Positions 1 through 10,904 of a stretch of DNA of 64,000 nt are shown piece by piece. The position numbers were made by a program, and so were the translations under genes. Position 1 is the first letter of the stretch, and each line of letters opens with the position of its first letter. Source of the DNA: Tolypocladium sp. Sup5 PDA-1 (lineage: Eukaryota > Ascomycota > Sordariomycetes > Hypocreales > Ophiocordycipitaceae); contig JPHH03000015.1 of NCBI GenBank assembly GCA_000750105.3, forward strand, positions 62,001 through 126,000, given 5' to 3'. The notes under the pieces were generated by a model. That model had not been told where the DNA came from. It did not search any database and was given only the letters and a program-made list of their open reading frames with translations.

Positions 1-288
1 TCCGTACATACTGCGATCCCGTCACACTACGAGACGACTCTTCGATTCCGGGCAACTCCTCGAGCGGAAGGCTGCGTCACAAGACTGGATGGCCCGGCCG
101 TGTATGTCCCCTGTACAATACGTGTTTACATAGCGATGGCGTTTTCTGGGTTGATTTGAGAGCTAGCTAGAGCACGAGGGCAGACAAGTCGTCCGAGTCG
201 GCTAGATAAATGTCTCATAAAGTCAGGGGTCACTCAAAAGTGCCCATTCTCTCCTCAAGTCCAACACCCCGAATCCCGTCACGTCCCC

Positions 289-1972
289 TCAGTTAGATTC
301 TGCCCACAGAGCGGGCACATACCCCTCTCCCTTTGCGTCGGCCTCGTCCTTGCGCAGCTGCTCCATGGCGAGTCCTATCATGGCACGTAGGGTATACACC
401 GCGTCGTTGCCAGCGTTGTGGAGGTGCTTGTTCGGGATGCAGAGGTCAGAGAGAATTGTCCCCAGGCTCCTTCCATCGTTCGAGTTGCGCCACGCTTGGT
501 GCAAGAGCACAGTGTCGATGTCGCCAAGCATGCCGGACATGTCGAGGACTTCGAAGCCGATGTTCGAGAGGTACCTGACATCTGCCTTGGTGTCATGCGC
601 GACAAAGACCACGTCAGGGCGTCCATCGGTGTAAGGCTGCAGTGTCGATCTAACCGCATCGGCGAGGTCCTTCTTTGCAGGGAAAGTGCTGGTGCTGGAG
701 GCGCCGTTAGTACATGCCTCAGACGAAAGTCCATGTGCATGCCAATCTTACCCAAAGTCAAAGGCGCCAGGGCAACCATGCACATATCGGTAGTTCACCA
801 ATCCAGAGTACTCCTTCGTTCGAAGATGGTAGGCCTTGACGAACTGCCACCAGTTCGAACCACTTGGGCCTGGCTCCTCGTCACGGATGTCGTCTGCGTC
901 CAGAATGGCAATTCCCACTTCCGAAACTGGGTGAGGCGCTACTTCGACTGCTTCAACGTCCATACACACAAACATAACACGTCTGCTGATACCACCCTGT
1001 CGGAGCCCGAGATACTCCTGGACCTGGTGCATCATCAGCTGCCGATCCAGAGCTCGCTGGTTAGCCTTTGCCTGGGCTTTCTGGCTCTTGTCTGAGTTGT
1101 CTTTTGACTGAATGATTGTCGCCAGCGCCTGAGCGAAGTCGTCCTGTCGCATCTTGGGGGCCTTGTTGAAACCCTCAACATCGCTCTCCAAGATTTCCGG
1201 CCAAGAGCTGATCTCCAGAGCGTTCTTGTCTTTTGCTCGTACGAGATATCGCGGCTGCGGGGTGCCTCCCTTGCCGAACCTGAGGCAGAACCTACGCCGA
1301 TTCACTCCAGGAGGGATCACCAGCGCTGTGTTGAGCACCTTGTTGACTCCTGTCAAGAAGTCTTCGAACTGGCCCGTCGGCACCAGCAAGTGCGGTGGCT
1401 CCTTGGGCTTTGCCGGATCATGCAGATAGAAGCTGGATGGGTCAGCGATGCGTTCCGATGACATGCTTTGAATGTAACGTACATGTCCCAAGCGTTGCCC
1501 TCGAGGATTTTGTCGAAGAACGGACGCGCCTACGACTTTGTCAGCCCGAAAAACAAGATACGCGAGTATTACTTGCAAGACTTGCGCGTGGGTTGTTGGC
1601 CTTTCCGATGAAGTTGTTTGGGTAGGCAAGGATTGTCTTCCATGGGCTGAAGGTAACCTCTTTGCTGAGAACTTCACCGACGCGGAGGGAAGAGCGGTCA
1701 AAGCCCGCGCTGACAGAAGGAACTTCCTGGTCGAGGTTCGGAATGGACCGCGGCTCTCGCTTTGCAGGTGGCTCCTGGTTCCACGCGTTGCTGGCCCGCG
1801 TTGCAGTGTCGTCCTTGGTCTGCCACTGCTCCCAGTTCGAGTTTTCTCCCGACATTACTTCTGGCGCTGGAGGCCCTTCATCACTGACTTCAGACGGATC
1901 TCGAAGAGTGACCTTCTTCCCCAGGATCTCCTCGAGCAGGTCCAGCCGCGCGAGCAGGTCGCTGTCAGACAT
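289..1972 (-). CDS. Gfd2/YDR514C-like DEDDh exonuclease-fold protein
   Basis: Four exons: 1972..1586, 1529..1483, 1432..752 and 694..289, giving 506 residues. The C-terminal half has an RNase H-like DEDDh fold: MDVEA (D303, E305), AHDTKAD (H405/D406) and HNAGNDA (H464, D469), so the DxE, D and H-x4-D catalytic set looks complete. This layout matches the fungal Gfd2/YDR514C-like C-terminal domain, a relative of 3'-5' exonucleases; the substrate is unknown. The N-terminal 100 residues are low complexity. The first intron is best explained by a GC donor (GCAAGT at 1585) with acceptor at 1530; the second (1433..1482) uses GTACGT and the third (695..751) GTAAGA. An in-frame upstream ATG at 2044 would add 24 residues; I chose 1972 because MSDSDLLARL begins a leucine-rich helix. 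It lies tail-to-head downstream of Ku80. Confidence 0.85.
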
Positions 1973-2378
1973 GTTAGAAGAGGAACGGGTTGTGAAGCTG
2001 TGAGGTGGCGCGTTACTGAGGCGAAGGTGTAAAGGTGTGAGCACCCGAGTTAGGTACCCAAGGTGAAGATCTCAACAGGAATGAATGGTGCCGGGAGACT
2101 TGCGGTGTGTTGTTGTGCGTAAGCTAGGAGAAAGCGCGAGCGGGTAGAACTTGATAGGAAAGAGTGCAAACACCTCGCAGGTGACTAGGGCTGGCATGAC
2201 AACCAGTGGATGCTGCAAGAACCGGTTGCCTGAGGCTCCCCAACTCCAACAATGATTCACTGTTGTTCTACAAAGTATGCATCCGCTCTTCACAAGGACT
2301 TTCAAGGCCTTCCATCGGCATTGTACATGCTGCCTGTATGCAAGGTAAACACAAAAGTCGGGACAAAGCAACTCCGTG
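1973..2378. other. intergenic: Ku80 3' end to DEDDh gene 5' end
   Basis: About 400 bp between the Ku80 stop and the exonuclease-like start. It must hold the Ku80 3' UTR and the downstream gene's promoter. I see no ORF or RNA gene in it and no clear motif. Confidence 0.6.
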
Positions 2379-4786
2379 CTACCTCGACTTGTAAAACTGC
2401 TCGCCACGTCAGCAACCGGTCAGGCCACATTGTCGGGGTTCTTACCTCTTCTGCCTCCTCAAACGTGACATTAGACACCTCTAACTGTTCCCGTTCAACC
2501 AGCCCTAACCTCGACCACCGTATCTTGAACCAAAAGTCTCTCCGGTCTCCCCCCAGCGCGCCAGATAGCAAGCCCTTCTTCAGGTCGCGCACGAACGAGT
2601 TGTACACTCCAGGCTCTTCCAGGTTCATCAGCTCCTCTCGCATCACACCGATGCACTCCAGAGCCTGTGAGTATTTGCTGTCGCCGAAGCTGTCCGTGAC
2701 CAGAGACCGAATAATAGTCCCCATTTGCTTGGCCGCGTCTTCGATCTCGCTGATTTCCTCAGTCGAAGCCAGCGCCCGCTTGAAGTCTGGAACAGCATTC
2801 TCCTCAGACACGCGCCCTTTCTTCTCCTCGCCGAGCAAGGCATCCACGTCCAGGCCCGAGATGGGTTTGACAGCTTCTCTGTGTCGTCGACCCTTGGCTT
2901 TCGGTGGTACTTTCTTGACTTCTGCTGCCTCCACCAGAGTGTCTATCCTACTCTGAACCTTCTCTATTAAATCCTCAGGCGGAGATGAGAACCGGAGAAG
3001 CACAGACGGCGTTTCCGGAATGGGTCTCTCAGTATGTACTGCGCGCATCTTGACTGCGTGGTTGACACGGTGGACGGCCGGGTTGAACGTTTCGTCAATC
3101 GGTGCGTACTCCGCGGAACCCCTGAAACATATCAGCACAAGGAGGGTTTCATGTCAACATATGGGCTTTTAGCGTACCCTTCTCCGTCTATGCCGTACGT
3201 GGAGAGATCCATTGCGTCCACGTAGCTGCTCATTGCCTCGTTCAACTCATCCGACGGCAACAGCCGGTGCTTGGTCAAGGTTTGCCCGCTGACTGTGATG
3301 ACCTTGTCTAGTGGCGGGAACTGATAGCTGCGCACGTCTTCTGCGAATGGTAGGGGAACGTCGTACAGACACTCAAAGTCCGGGTCGATATGCGGCGCCA
3401 GTAGTACCAGCAAAGGGTCCTTGCCGTCTTTGGTGACAATGCGGGCAATCGCATATGACTCGAGCTCCATGAGCGCCCAGATCAACGAAGACAGTGCGAG
3501 GTCGGACTTTGCATCATGTTTTCGGGCATGTGTGACGCAGGTTTCGCCCATGTTGAGAAACGGTTCATGCTAGGCACGGCGTCAGTAGCAAGACCCCGTC
3601 AAGACACCCGAGCCACTCACCTTGTGCCACGGAATGAATCCGATGATAGAAAAGGCCTTTTGTGTTTCGATCTTAGTGATGTTGTGCTCGGACTCGCTGA
3701 TGTGGACAGCCGTCCTCCCGTACTCGTACCCCTTGGCCAGCGACTCAAACTCGACGTCGCGCTTGCCGCCTGGCGCATCAGGGTCGTTGACCTTGTATGC
3801 ACGAGCTTGCTTCACCGCAGAGAACTCGATCCCTTCCATCTCGTCGTCATCCAGCGTGTGAGTCGACTGCGTGCCTCCGGCCCGTTCGGACTTGACAACC
3901 ACGGTACTCGCGCCCAGTGGTCGAGCAAGATGCGTCTTAAAGTACCGCTCCACGTTAATATTCATCGCCGCGGGGAATGTTTCCGGATCGCCGAGGGTCA
4001 AGGCCCCGTCGTATGTCTTGTACGGCTTGACCGACTTGACTCTGGGAGTATCCAGCTCGTCGATTGCCTCAGCAATCGACGCGATGATCCCGCCCTGGCA
4101 GTTATTGACGAAGTTCCTCAGCGTCGTTTCATTCGCGGCCTGGCAGACACTCTGTAAGCGGGACTCGTTATGGTGTCGATTGGGGAACGTACCTTGGTCG
4201 ATGGCTTGTCTTCCTCCTTGTAGCCATACTCTGGGTCGTCGAAGTCCACGCCCCTGAAGGTCAGTTGGGCCGCAGCACACAAGACAGCGGAGACTCACAG
4301 AACGGTCAGTTGAATGTTGGAGTCATTCATCTTTTTGGCTATGTCGCCAAGGTCGTCGGCATCCAGCTCCCCTTGGCCATCGGTGATGAGCACGATCTTG
4401 CGGATCCACTTGAGTTTCTTGGTGAAGGTATCAATCATGTCGACGGCCACCACGATGGCGGAAATCGCATCGCCCGACAACGTCTCGCTCGGCTTGATCG
4501 ACTGCTGAAGCGATCGCAGGCTCGACATGGTCATCTGCCCCAGCTCCTGCAGCACCGAGATGTTCTCGTATCCGTCGTCCTCTTGCAGCTTGTTGCTGGT
4601 CTCGTCTGTCCTCAACCCCACAATGCCGACGCATAGCGTCTTGCGGTTCGCGGCCACGATGTCGGTGATTTTGTCCCAGACGTAGCGCATGCTCCAATCC
4701 AGATCCGACTCCTTGCGGCCGCTGTTTGTCTGGGCCATGGACGCGCCGAGGTCCAGGATGAACACAGTCGACTCCTTTTCCGCCAT
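2379..4786 (-). CDS. ku80: Ku80, DNA end-binding subunit of the Ku heterodimer (NHEJ)
   Basis: Six exons: 4786..4299, 4253..4193, 4139..3621, 3569..3178, 3121..2446 and 2396..2379; 717 residues, normal for fungal Ku80 (mus-52). The N-terminus (MAEKESTVFILDLGASM) is the von Willebrand A-like Ku domain. The middle holds the DNA-encircling beta-barrel (FSIIGFIPWHK then HEPFLNMGETC across an intron). The C-terminus has the Ku-binding helical region and ends FEEAEE-FYKSR, the last five residues coming from an 18-nt terminal exon typical of filamentous-fungal Ku80. With Ku70 it binds double-strand ends in the nucleus and starts non-homologous end joining. The start at 4786 rather than in-frame 4810 is chosen because the family begins MA(E/D)KE. 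Introns are 45-56 bp with GTGAGT, GTACGT, GTACGC or GTAAGA donors. Confidence 0.96.
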
Positions 4787-5116
4787 AGTGGGCAATCGGA
4801 ATAATGTCACAGATATGGGCAGCGGATGCGAAGACGTCTCTGGGAATCCATCAAACGCGGCGAGCGCTGCTTTTGAAAGAGCGTGTGAATGAGAAAGTGG
4901 ACGAAGTTCAAGGTGAACGCCCGTCCCGTTTTAGGCAGACGACGTCGGGGCTGAGGCGGCGACCGCGGCTCAACGCGGGTCCATCGCGAAGCCACGTGAC
5001 CTAATGGGTGACCATGACCTCATTGTTCCGTGTCCAGCATCTCAACTCCACCTCTCTTCCGCGCTTTCACAGTCTTCGTCAATTGCGTTGTGTCGTTCAT
5101 AACGCGAAGGAGCAAG
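4787..5116. promoter_or_regulatory. divergent promoter, Ku80 / TMEM205-like gene
   Basis: A 330-bp gap between two divergent start codons, so it must carry both promoters. A CACGTG E-box (CACGTGAC context) sits at 4993-4998. That is a bHLH-type site by sequence only; no function is shown. Confidence 0.5.
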
Positions 5117-5849
5117 ATGGCCGGCTCAATCCTGTTCTCCGTGGCCCCGTACCACATCATATCGTGCGTATACCGTTTGCCGAGCCACCTGGCGAGCAAA
5201 TAGCTTACAATGCGTCAGCTACGGAACGTTGTTGGGGACGTCGTTCTTCCATGTAAGCTCTCATCGCTCATCAAGACGTGTTCGCGGACGGCTAACCGCA
5301 TCAATCAAGTCATTCATCAATGGCCCCGTCATGTTCAAGACAATTGACAGGCCAGCCTTCTCCGCCGCTATGAGCGGCCTCTTCCCGATCTACTTTGGCC
5401 TGCAGACGGTCCTCCCAGCAGTCCTTGCATTGACCTTTCCCGGCAACACGCTGGCCGGTGTTCCTTCCGGCTTCTCCGGCCTCCTCGATGTGTCCAGCCG
5501 ATGGGGCTCGCTGGCGCCGATTGCGATAATGTTCCTGACCGGTGTCGTGAATTTCCTCGTGCTGCTGCCAGCCTCGACCAACACCATGAAGGAGCGCCGC
5601 GGGCAAGGTACGCCCTTTCTCGCATGGCACAACATGTGGGATGCAAGCTGACAGGATGCAGCCAAGCGGGATGGCAAGGAGTGGTACGCTGAGGGACCGC
5701 ATTCGGAGGAGATGCGTGCCCTGAACAAGAGGTTTGGCGTGCTGCACGGCATCTCTTCCCTTCTCAACCTCGCGACGTTCGTCTCGGTTGTCACTTACGG
5801 ATTCACGCTGGGTGCCCGCATTCAGTCCATTGCGGACAGGGTCGCTTGA
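5117..5849 (+). CDS. TMEM205-like (DUF4149) membrane protein
   Basis: Four exons: 5117..5163, 5219..5252, 5310..5607 and 5662..5849; 188 residues. Spliced, the N-terminus reads MAGSILFSVAPYHIIS then YGTLLGTSFFH then SFINGPVMFKTI, the start of the TMEM205-like/DUF4149 family, whose members are four-helix membrane proteins of unclear function. Hydrophobic stretches lie near residues 10-28, 50-75, 85-105 and 150-175. The last intron separates KERRGQ from AKRDGKEWY, the loop before the final helix. The protein starts divergently from Ku80. Fungal members of this family lack an assigned reaction, so only membrane localisation is inferred. Confidence 0.85.
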
Positions 5850-6100
5850 TCGAATTACCGCATTGTATTATTACTAGCCAACTTCCTCTGCCGTAGAGTC
5901 TTCGATGGCTGTACAGCCAGCGCAAGCGACCAAATCACAAAATAATCCACAGGCCATCATCGATCTCCCATGATGTTGCGTCCGGTGTGCTCCACCCACT
6001 ATTGACTTGAGACAACATGAGTATATCCTTCAGCCCCAACGCCAGCGCCTGTGCTGTGCAAGTGCAGACAGTGTTCCGGTGCTGCCAAGAGTGGCTCCTT

Positions 6101-6523
6101 TTATTCCTTCCGAGACTTCTCTAATGGGGGAAGCCACCCGTTCTTTGGATAACTCGCCATAACAATATCAGATATCTTCAGCATTTCTTGCCTCGCTGCT
6201 TCCAAATTCTTAGCAATCTCCGCATTGGTAGACTTGCTGTTGCGCAACCATTCCGGCCTGCCGTCTTCGTCTAGGCTTGCTTTTAGGACGCTTTCGCGGC
6301 TCGCCCATCGAGATTTATTTGACCGGTCGGTAGGTTCCTCGGGGTTGGAGATGTTTTTCTTCTGATCGAGGCGGCCACCATCTTGGACGCCGGCGTCGGC
6401 AGGAGATTGGGCGGATGAAGATTTCGAAGGGCTAGTCTGACTGGGGGAGCAAGCATCTTGCGTGGCATCTTTTACTGGCGGTGTGCCGGTCGACGGGGTC
6501 TCCTTCGATGCGGAAAGATCCAT
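6101..6523 (-). CDS. small hydrophilic hypothetical protein
   Basis: Single-exon ORF of 140 residues with ATG at 6523. The N-terminal two thirds is a Ser/Pro/Thr/Asp-rich, probably disordered segment. The C-terminus (from EWLRNSKSTNAEIAKNLE) is predicted helical, with a possible coiled coil, and ends in basic residues. There is no signal peptide or membrane segment. I do not recognise a family. It converges with the TMEM205-like gene, 251 bp away. Codon use (many NNC/NNG but some AT-ending codons) is compatible with a real gene. It might instead be one exon of a larger transcript. Confidence 0.5.
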   Translation of the reverse strand: MDLSASKETPSTGTPPVKDATQDACSPSQTSPSKSSSAQSPADAGVQDGGRLDQKKNISNPEEPTDRSNKSRWASRESVLKASLDEDGRPEWLRNSKSTNAEIAKNLEAARQEMLKISDIVMASYPKNGWLPPLEKSRKE

Positions 6524-7867
6524 GGTGGAGCTGTGAAACTTGGACTGAAGTCGTCTTGATGTAGGGAGGTAGAAGTAGTCAAGGTGAGTTGAACTTTCGA
6601 GCTATGGATATGCAAAGGATAGGAGAACGTTTGAGGCACCGAGGGAACGGATGCCTCTTTATTAAATATTCCCAAATATACGTACTACGCGATGTATGTA
6701 GGAGGAAACCTTGTTCCCTCCAAGACGATCGGATGACAACAGTAAAGGGTGGCCAGTTGGATGGGCCAACAAAGCCCCTCGGACTCGCGAGTCGCATGCA
6801 CAGACTCTCTTGTACCTATACATAGGTGACTTGACGTTCCCCTCTTTGCCATGGATGCAAGGCTTCGGTGTCAATTCAGTGTCACTCGGCGGCTCGTACC
6901 GAGTCCACGGTCCGGCTTCTTGGTATAAGACGGACCCCACCGCGAGTGGACAGCCTACGGACAGACGGCCGCGAGCATGCGGACTTACGGCTCGCGGAAG
7001 TTGCAAGTACGAATACAGATGCTCTCTGTATTCTCACTGTGCACTCTACATCCCTATTGGTGGCGGCGGAGGATGGTCTGGGTATTCCGAAGGATGATCC
7101 CGTCGTGGCTTGGGGCTAGTGGAGGGTCGTACACAAGGAAGCCACCCTAAGTCGACAGGCTCGCATTCGCTAATCTCAACTTCCAACCTACATTGGGATG
7201 CACTGTGCTATTGGTCATGGCCATAACGGACCGCCACCACCCTTCCTGGCACCGGGCTTGCCGGGTAAGGGTTTGCTGAGGGCACAAAGTACAGTACATC
7301 GTACTGGCACGGAGACCCTGGCCCTCCGCTTCGTGCCGTTCAAGGTGTTACATACCTGTGCAAACGAAGCCCTTTTTGTCGCATATCACATAGCACGACA
7401 GGACTCGGACCCGGGTATAGCAAAGTCGGCTGGGGCATGGGTAATTCCAACGAGCATGCCAAGTAGAAATTTTACAGGTACGTATATTTCCATGGCAAGG
7501 CGACGGCAGTCTCCTTTCCGTGCAGTCCAGCCTTTGTCCGAAGTAGGCCAGCATCACTTGTAGTCCTACCCTATACCTCGCATCGCAACTTGCCAACTGA
7601 GTGCCTGCATTGGCAGCTTGCTCTCTAATTTGGCAAAGGAGCACTGCTATGCGTTTCGGGCGCCAAGTAGATGCGGAGACTTGTCCGCTCTGCAAAGCAT
7701 CTCATGCCTGCGAGAGTGGGATAATGCGACATCGGTCATGACTCATGACTAATCATTGAAACTGCCCGTTGAACAAGACCCTATCGTGACAATCCTCCGT
7801 CGTGGCCGTCATCTTCCCAATCCCATAAACCTTCAGCAAAGAGGAGGTTCTTCAATAGACTGGCGAT
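6524..7867. other. gene-free stretch upstream of the phosphatase gene
   Basis: About 1.3 kb. The open frames here have Cys/His/Arg-rich compositions and no family resemblance, so I treat them as non-coding. It should contain the 5' regions of the flanking divergent genes (6523 minus, 7868 plus). Nothing else is recognised. Confidence 0.5.
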
Positions 7868-8950
7868 ATGGCCGCGGAACCCAAGTACCTCACCGGCGAC
7901 AAGGCCGCGCTCAATGAGTTCATCGACAAGTTTGACGTGAGTGGTTTATCTCCTCCAACGTCACAATGGAACCTTCCGCTGACACGCAAACGTCTAGACC
8001 TTCTTGTTCGACTGCGATGGTTAGTGCGGTGACTTGCTTTGCCGAATGCGACTGACAAAGCCCAGGCGTCTTGTGGTCTGGCGACCACGTCTACGAAGGC
8101 GTCCCCGAGACGTTGCAACTCCTCCGCTCAAGAGGTTAGGCTCTGACTGCCCCATTGAACTACACGCCTCACTCACCACTTATACCTAGGCAAGAGGACC
8201 GTGTTTGTGACCAACAACTCTACCAAGTCTCGCGACGAGTACGTCAAGAAGCTCAACGGCCTCAACATCCCGAGCGACGTTGAGGACGTCTTCGGCTCCG
8301 CCTACTCCTCTGCCGTTTACATCTCCCGGATACTCAAGCTGCCCGTGGGGAAGAACAAGGTTTTCGTCATCGGCGAGGCCGGCGTGGAGAAGGAGCTCGC
8401 ATCAGAGGGCGTGCCGTTCATCGGCGGCACCGACGACAACTTCCGCAGAGACATCACGCCCGCCGACTTTGAGGGCATCGCCGATGGGTCGCTTCTGGAC
8501 CCGGAAGTCGGCGTCGTGCTGTGTGGGTTGGACTTTCACATAAACTATCTCAAACTGGCCCATGGGTTGCACTACCTCAGACGAGGAGCGATATTCCTGG
8601 CTACCAACATCGACTCGACGCTCCCGCTTCATCACGACCTCTTCCTCGGGGCTGGATCCGTCATGGTGCCCTTGGCCAACGCGAGTGGCCAGAAGCCACT
8701 CGAGCTCGGCAAGCCAAGCCAAGCGATGATGGACGCCATCGAGGGCAAGTTCCAGCTCGACCGATCAAAAACGTGCATGATTGGCGACCGCCTCAACACA
8801 GACATCAAGTTTGGCATTGAGGGCAAGCTAGGCGGCACCCTTCACGTTCAGACAGGAGTGGACAAGAAGGAGGACTGGCAGAAAAAGGATGCCGTCGCCG
8901 TGCCTTCGTTTTACGTTGATAAACTGAGCGACTTGAGACATGCCGCATGA
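7868..8950 (+). CDS. pho13: 4-nitrophenylphosphatase / phosphoglycolate phosphatase (HAD family, Pho13-like)
   Basis: Four exons: 7868..7936, 7998..8019, 8066..8134 and 8190..8950; 306 residues, the usual size for Pho13/PGP. HAD motif I spans an intron: FLFDCDG then VLWSGD, with nucleophile D28 and acid/base D30. Motif II is FVTNNSTKSR, and motif III/IV is MIGDRLNTDIKFG near the C-terminus. The C2-type cap lies between. Family members dephosphorylate 4-nitrophenyl phosphate in vitro and in vivo clear toxic glycolytic side products such as 2-phosphoglycolate and 4-phosphoerythronate in the cytosol. Exons 2 and 3 are very short (22 and 69 nt). Donors are GTGAGT, GTTAGT and GTTAGG. Confidence 0.94.
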
Positions 8951-9107
8951 GATAGACTAGACTATAGATGAATAGACTTGGTGAGCCAAAGGATGCTACC
9001 ACGCTCCGCCCCACAAACGACATGAGAACCTGTATTCGAGCCAACTCTGGATACGCCAGACGCCAGCGCCTAAATGCACATGAATCGCATTCGGACAAGA
9101 CAGCAGT

Positions 9108-10354
9108 CTACTTTTGCTTCTGCTTCTGCTTCTCCTGCTGACGCTTTGCCAAGTCGCTTGTCCTGATAACCTTTGGCTTGTGTGCAGGAGCTTGGTATCC
9201 CCGGAAGGACGTTGGAATGAACATGCCGACCTGCTTCTGATACTCTGCGTACTCCGGATACCTGCCGGCGGTGATGGTCTCGGTCAGCAACCCTGAGCCT
9301 TGGAAGAGGAGGATCAAGCTTCCACAGCCGATGAACGTCCAGCTGTACAGCGAGTTTGTGGCGTAGCAGCTCCACTGGTATAGGACGAACCAGATGGCCT
9401 GCTCAGCGAAGAAGTTGGGGTGTCTGCTGTAGGCCCACAGGCCGGAGGTGATGAATCCTCGATCGAGGTCGGCCTGATTCCAACCCTGGGGCAGCTTTGC
9501 ATCCTTGTAATACTGGTGCTTCGCGGCCTGGTAGGCTAGAATTGGTGTTAGTCAAGAAGCAACGCGTGTGGACGTCGGGTAGAGGCATACTCCACTGCTG
9601 ACCGTCGCTGAGTAACTCGCTGAGGACGAGTGCGACCTCGACAGCAAAGTAAGCGACATCGGCTGCTGTGATCTCGGGGTCGAATCGGGAAGAGAGCAGG
9701 ATGGCATACGCCGGGACGCACGAGATCGCAAACAAGAGGACGCTCTGGATGAACGAGATGAATGCGACGTTGAGGAGAAAGAAAGCTACGCGAGGCATTT
9801 TGGTCTTGACGATTTCCCTTGGCACAGGCATCAGTTCTCGACGCTCATATGAACTGGGTTGGGAATAACAAACCATCTGTAGTCCTCGGAGCCGACGCTG
9901 TAGCCGCCTCTCCTCCAGTAGTTAAACGTCAACCGGCACTGGGTAGACACGCATTAGCACAATCCTGAAGGGAGCGAGGGCTGCTGGCTCCTCTTACGCT
10001 CCAGGCGGTGGTGAATGCGGCAACGAGGTCAATGCGGCTGTGAGGCAGTCCGGCAAGACGCGCCCAGATCGCGAGATGAGCGACATAGAGATTGGGCAGG
10101 ATGCTCCACAGGCGGTCAACCTGCGAGTAGTTCCTGTTCACCTCGGAGACAATCAGGAACCCGCCGGCGAGGAAGACGGACACCGCAAAGGCAGAAATGA
10201 GCGGATTCGTCTCGATATACAGCTGCGTCAGGCCCTCGAGGCTCCTGACGTCGAGCAGCCGCGCCGGCAGCGCGTAGAGCTGGGGGATGAACGGCTCTAC
10301 CGTCAGCGAGTAGTCACTGCAGTCCTGGAGGGACTTGAGGACGGGGAGAAGCAT
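9108..10354 (-). CDS. DUF1295 / steroid 5-alpha-reductase-like membrane protein
   Basis: Four exons: 10354..9998, 9938..9874, 9817..9591 and 9535..9108; 358 residues. The protein has several hydrophobic helices (around residues 60-80, 95-120, 165-215 and 255-300). The conserved C-terminal core reads GLWAYSRHPNFFAEQ, then FIGCGSLILLFQGSG, then ETITAGRYPEYAEYQ, the NADPH-binding region of DUF1295 proteins, which share the 5-alpha-reductase/ICMT fold. It ends in a Lys/Gln-rich tail, perhaps an ER-retention-like basic end. An intron splits TAWS from CRLTFNYWRRGGYSVG. It is predicted to be an ER-type membrane oxidoreductase; substrate unknown. An in-frame ATG at 10432 is possible; 10354 gives a hydrophobic start. 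The acceptor of the third intron (9536..9590) was fixed by frame. Confidence 0.88.
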
Positions 10355-10904
10355 CGTGAGGGCAATGCAACTACGGCGAGATTGAGGTTGATGTTGACGA
10401 AGCAAACAGAAACGTGTTGGGAGCGGCGTCATAGATGGGTGTCTTGCCTTGGATGTACCCGCACTGGGTGGCTGGGTGTACGGTACATGGACACCACTGC
10501 CCCGCTGGCAGCTCCTCCAGGCTCACTGCGGTTTGGTGTTCCAGCGCGCCCGACCGCTGTAAAGTGGCCGCTACAGCGCACCTGTCACGCCACTAACGGT
10601 GGGTCTGCGGGCGCCGACAATTTCGATCCCAGATTCGATTCACGACTCCCGATATCCTCTGTTGACTCTGCAGCTTCTTCGACACCCAGTCACCGGCTTT
10701 GGGCAGAAAGAGAAACGAATATGAGGCCGTGTTTGGCGGTACAAGTACGCGCGTCAAGAGGAGAAAGGACAGTTTTGCCATGGTTCTACGGTCGGCCTTG
10801 AGTTAAGACGCGTCGCGTTGAAGAGGCGTTCTTCTCCGAACCAACAGCCCCGAACCGTGTTCTCATCGCAAAGGGCATGATACCCTCGCACAATAAGCAT
10901 CAGC
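10355..10904. promoter_or_regulatory. divergent promoter, DUF1295 gene / topoisomerase III
   Basis: A 550-bp divergent intergenic region. An ACGCGT hexamer (MCB-like, the MBF site of G1/S genes in yeasts) sits at 10808-10813, about 92 bp upstream of the topoisomerase start. Its role here is inference from sequence and position. Confidence 0.45.
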
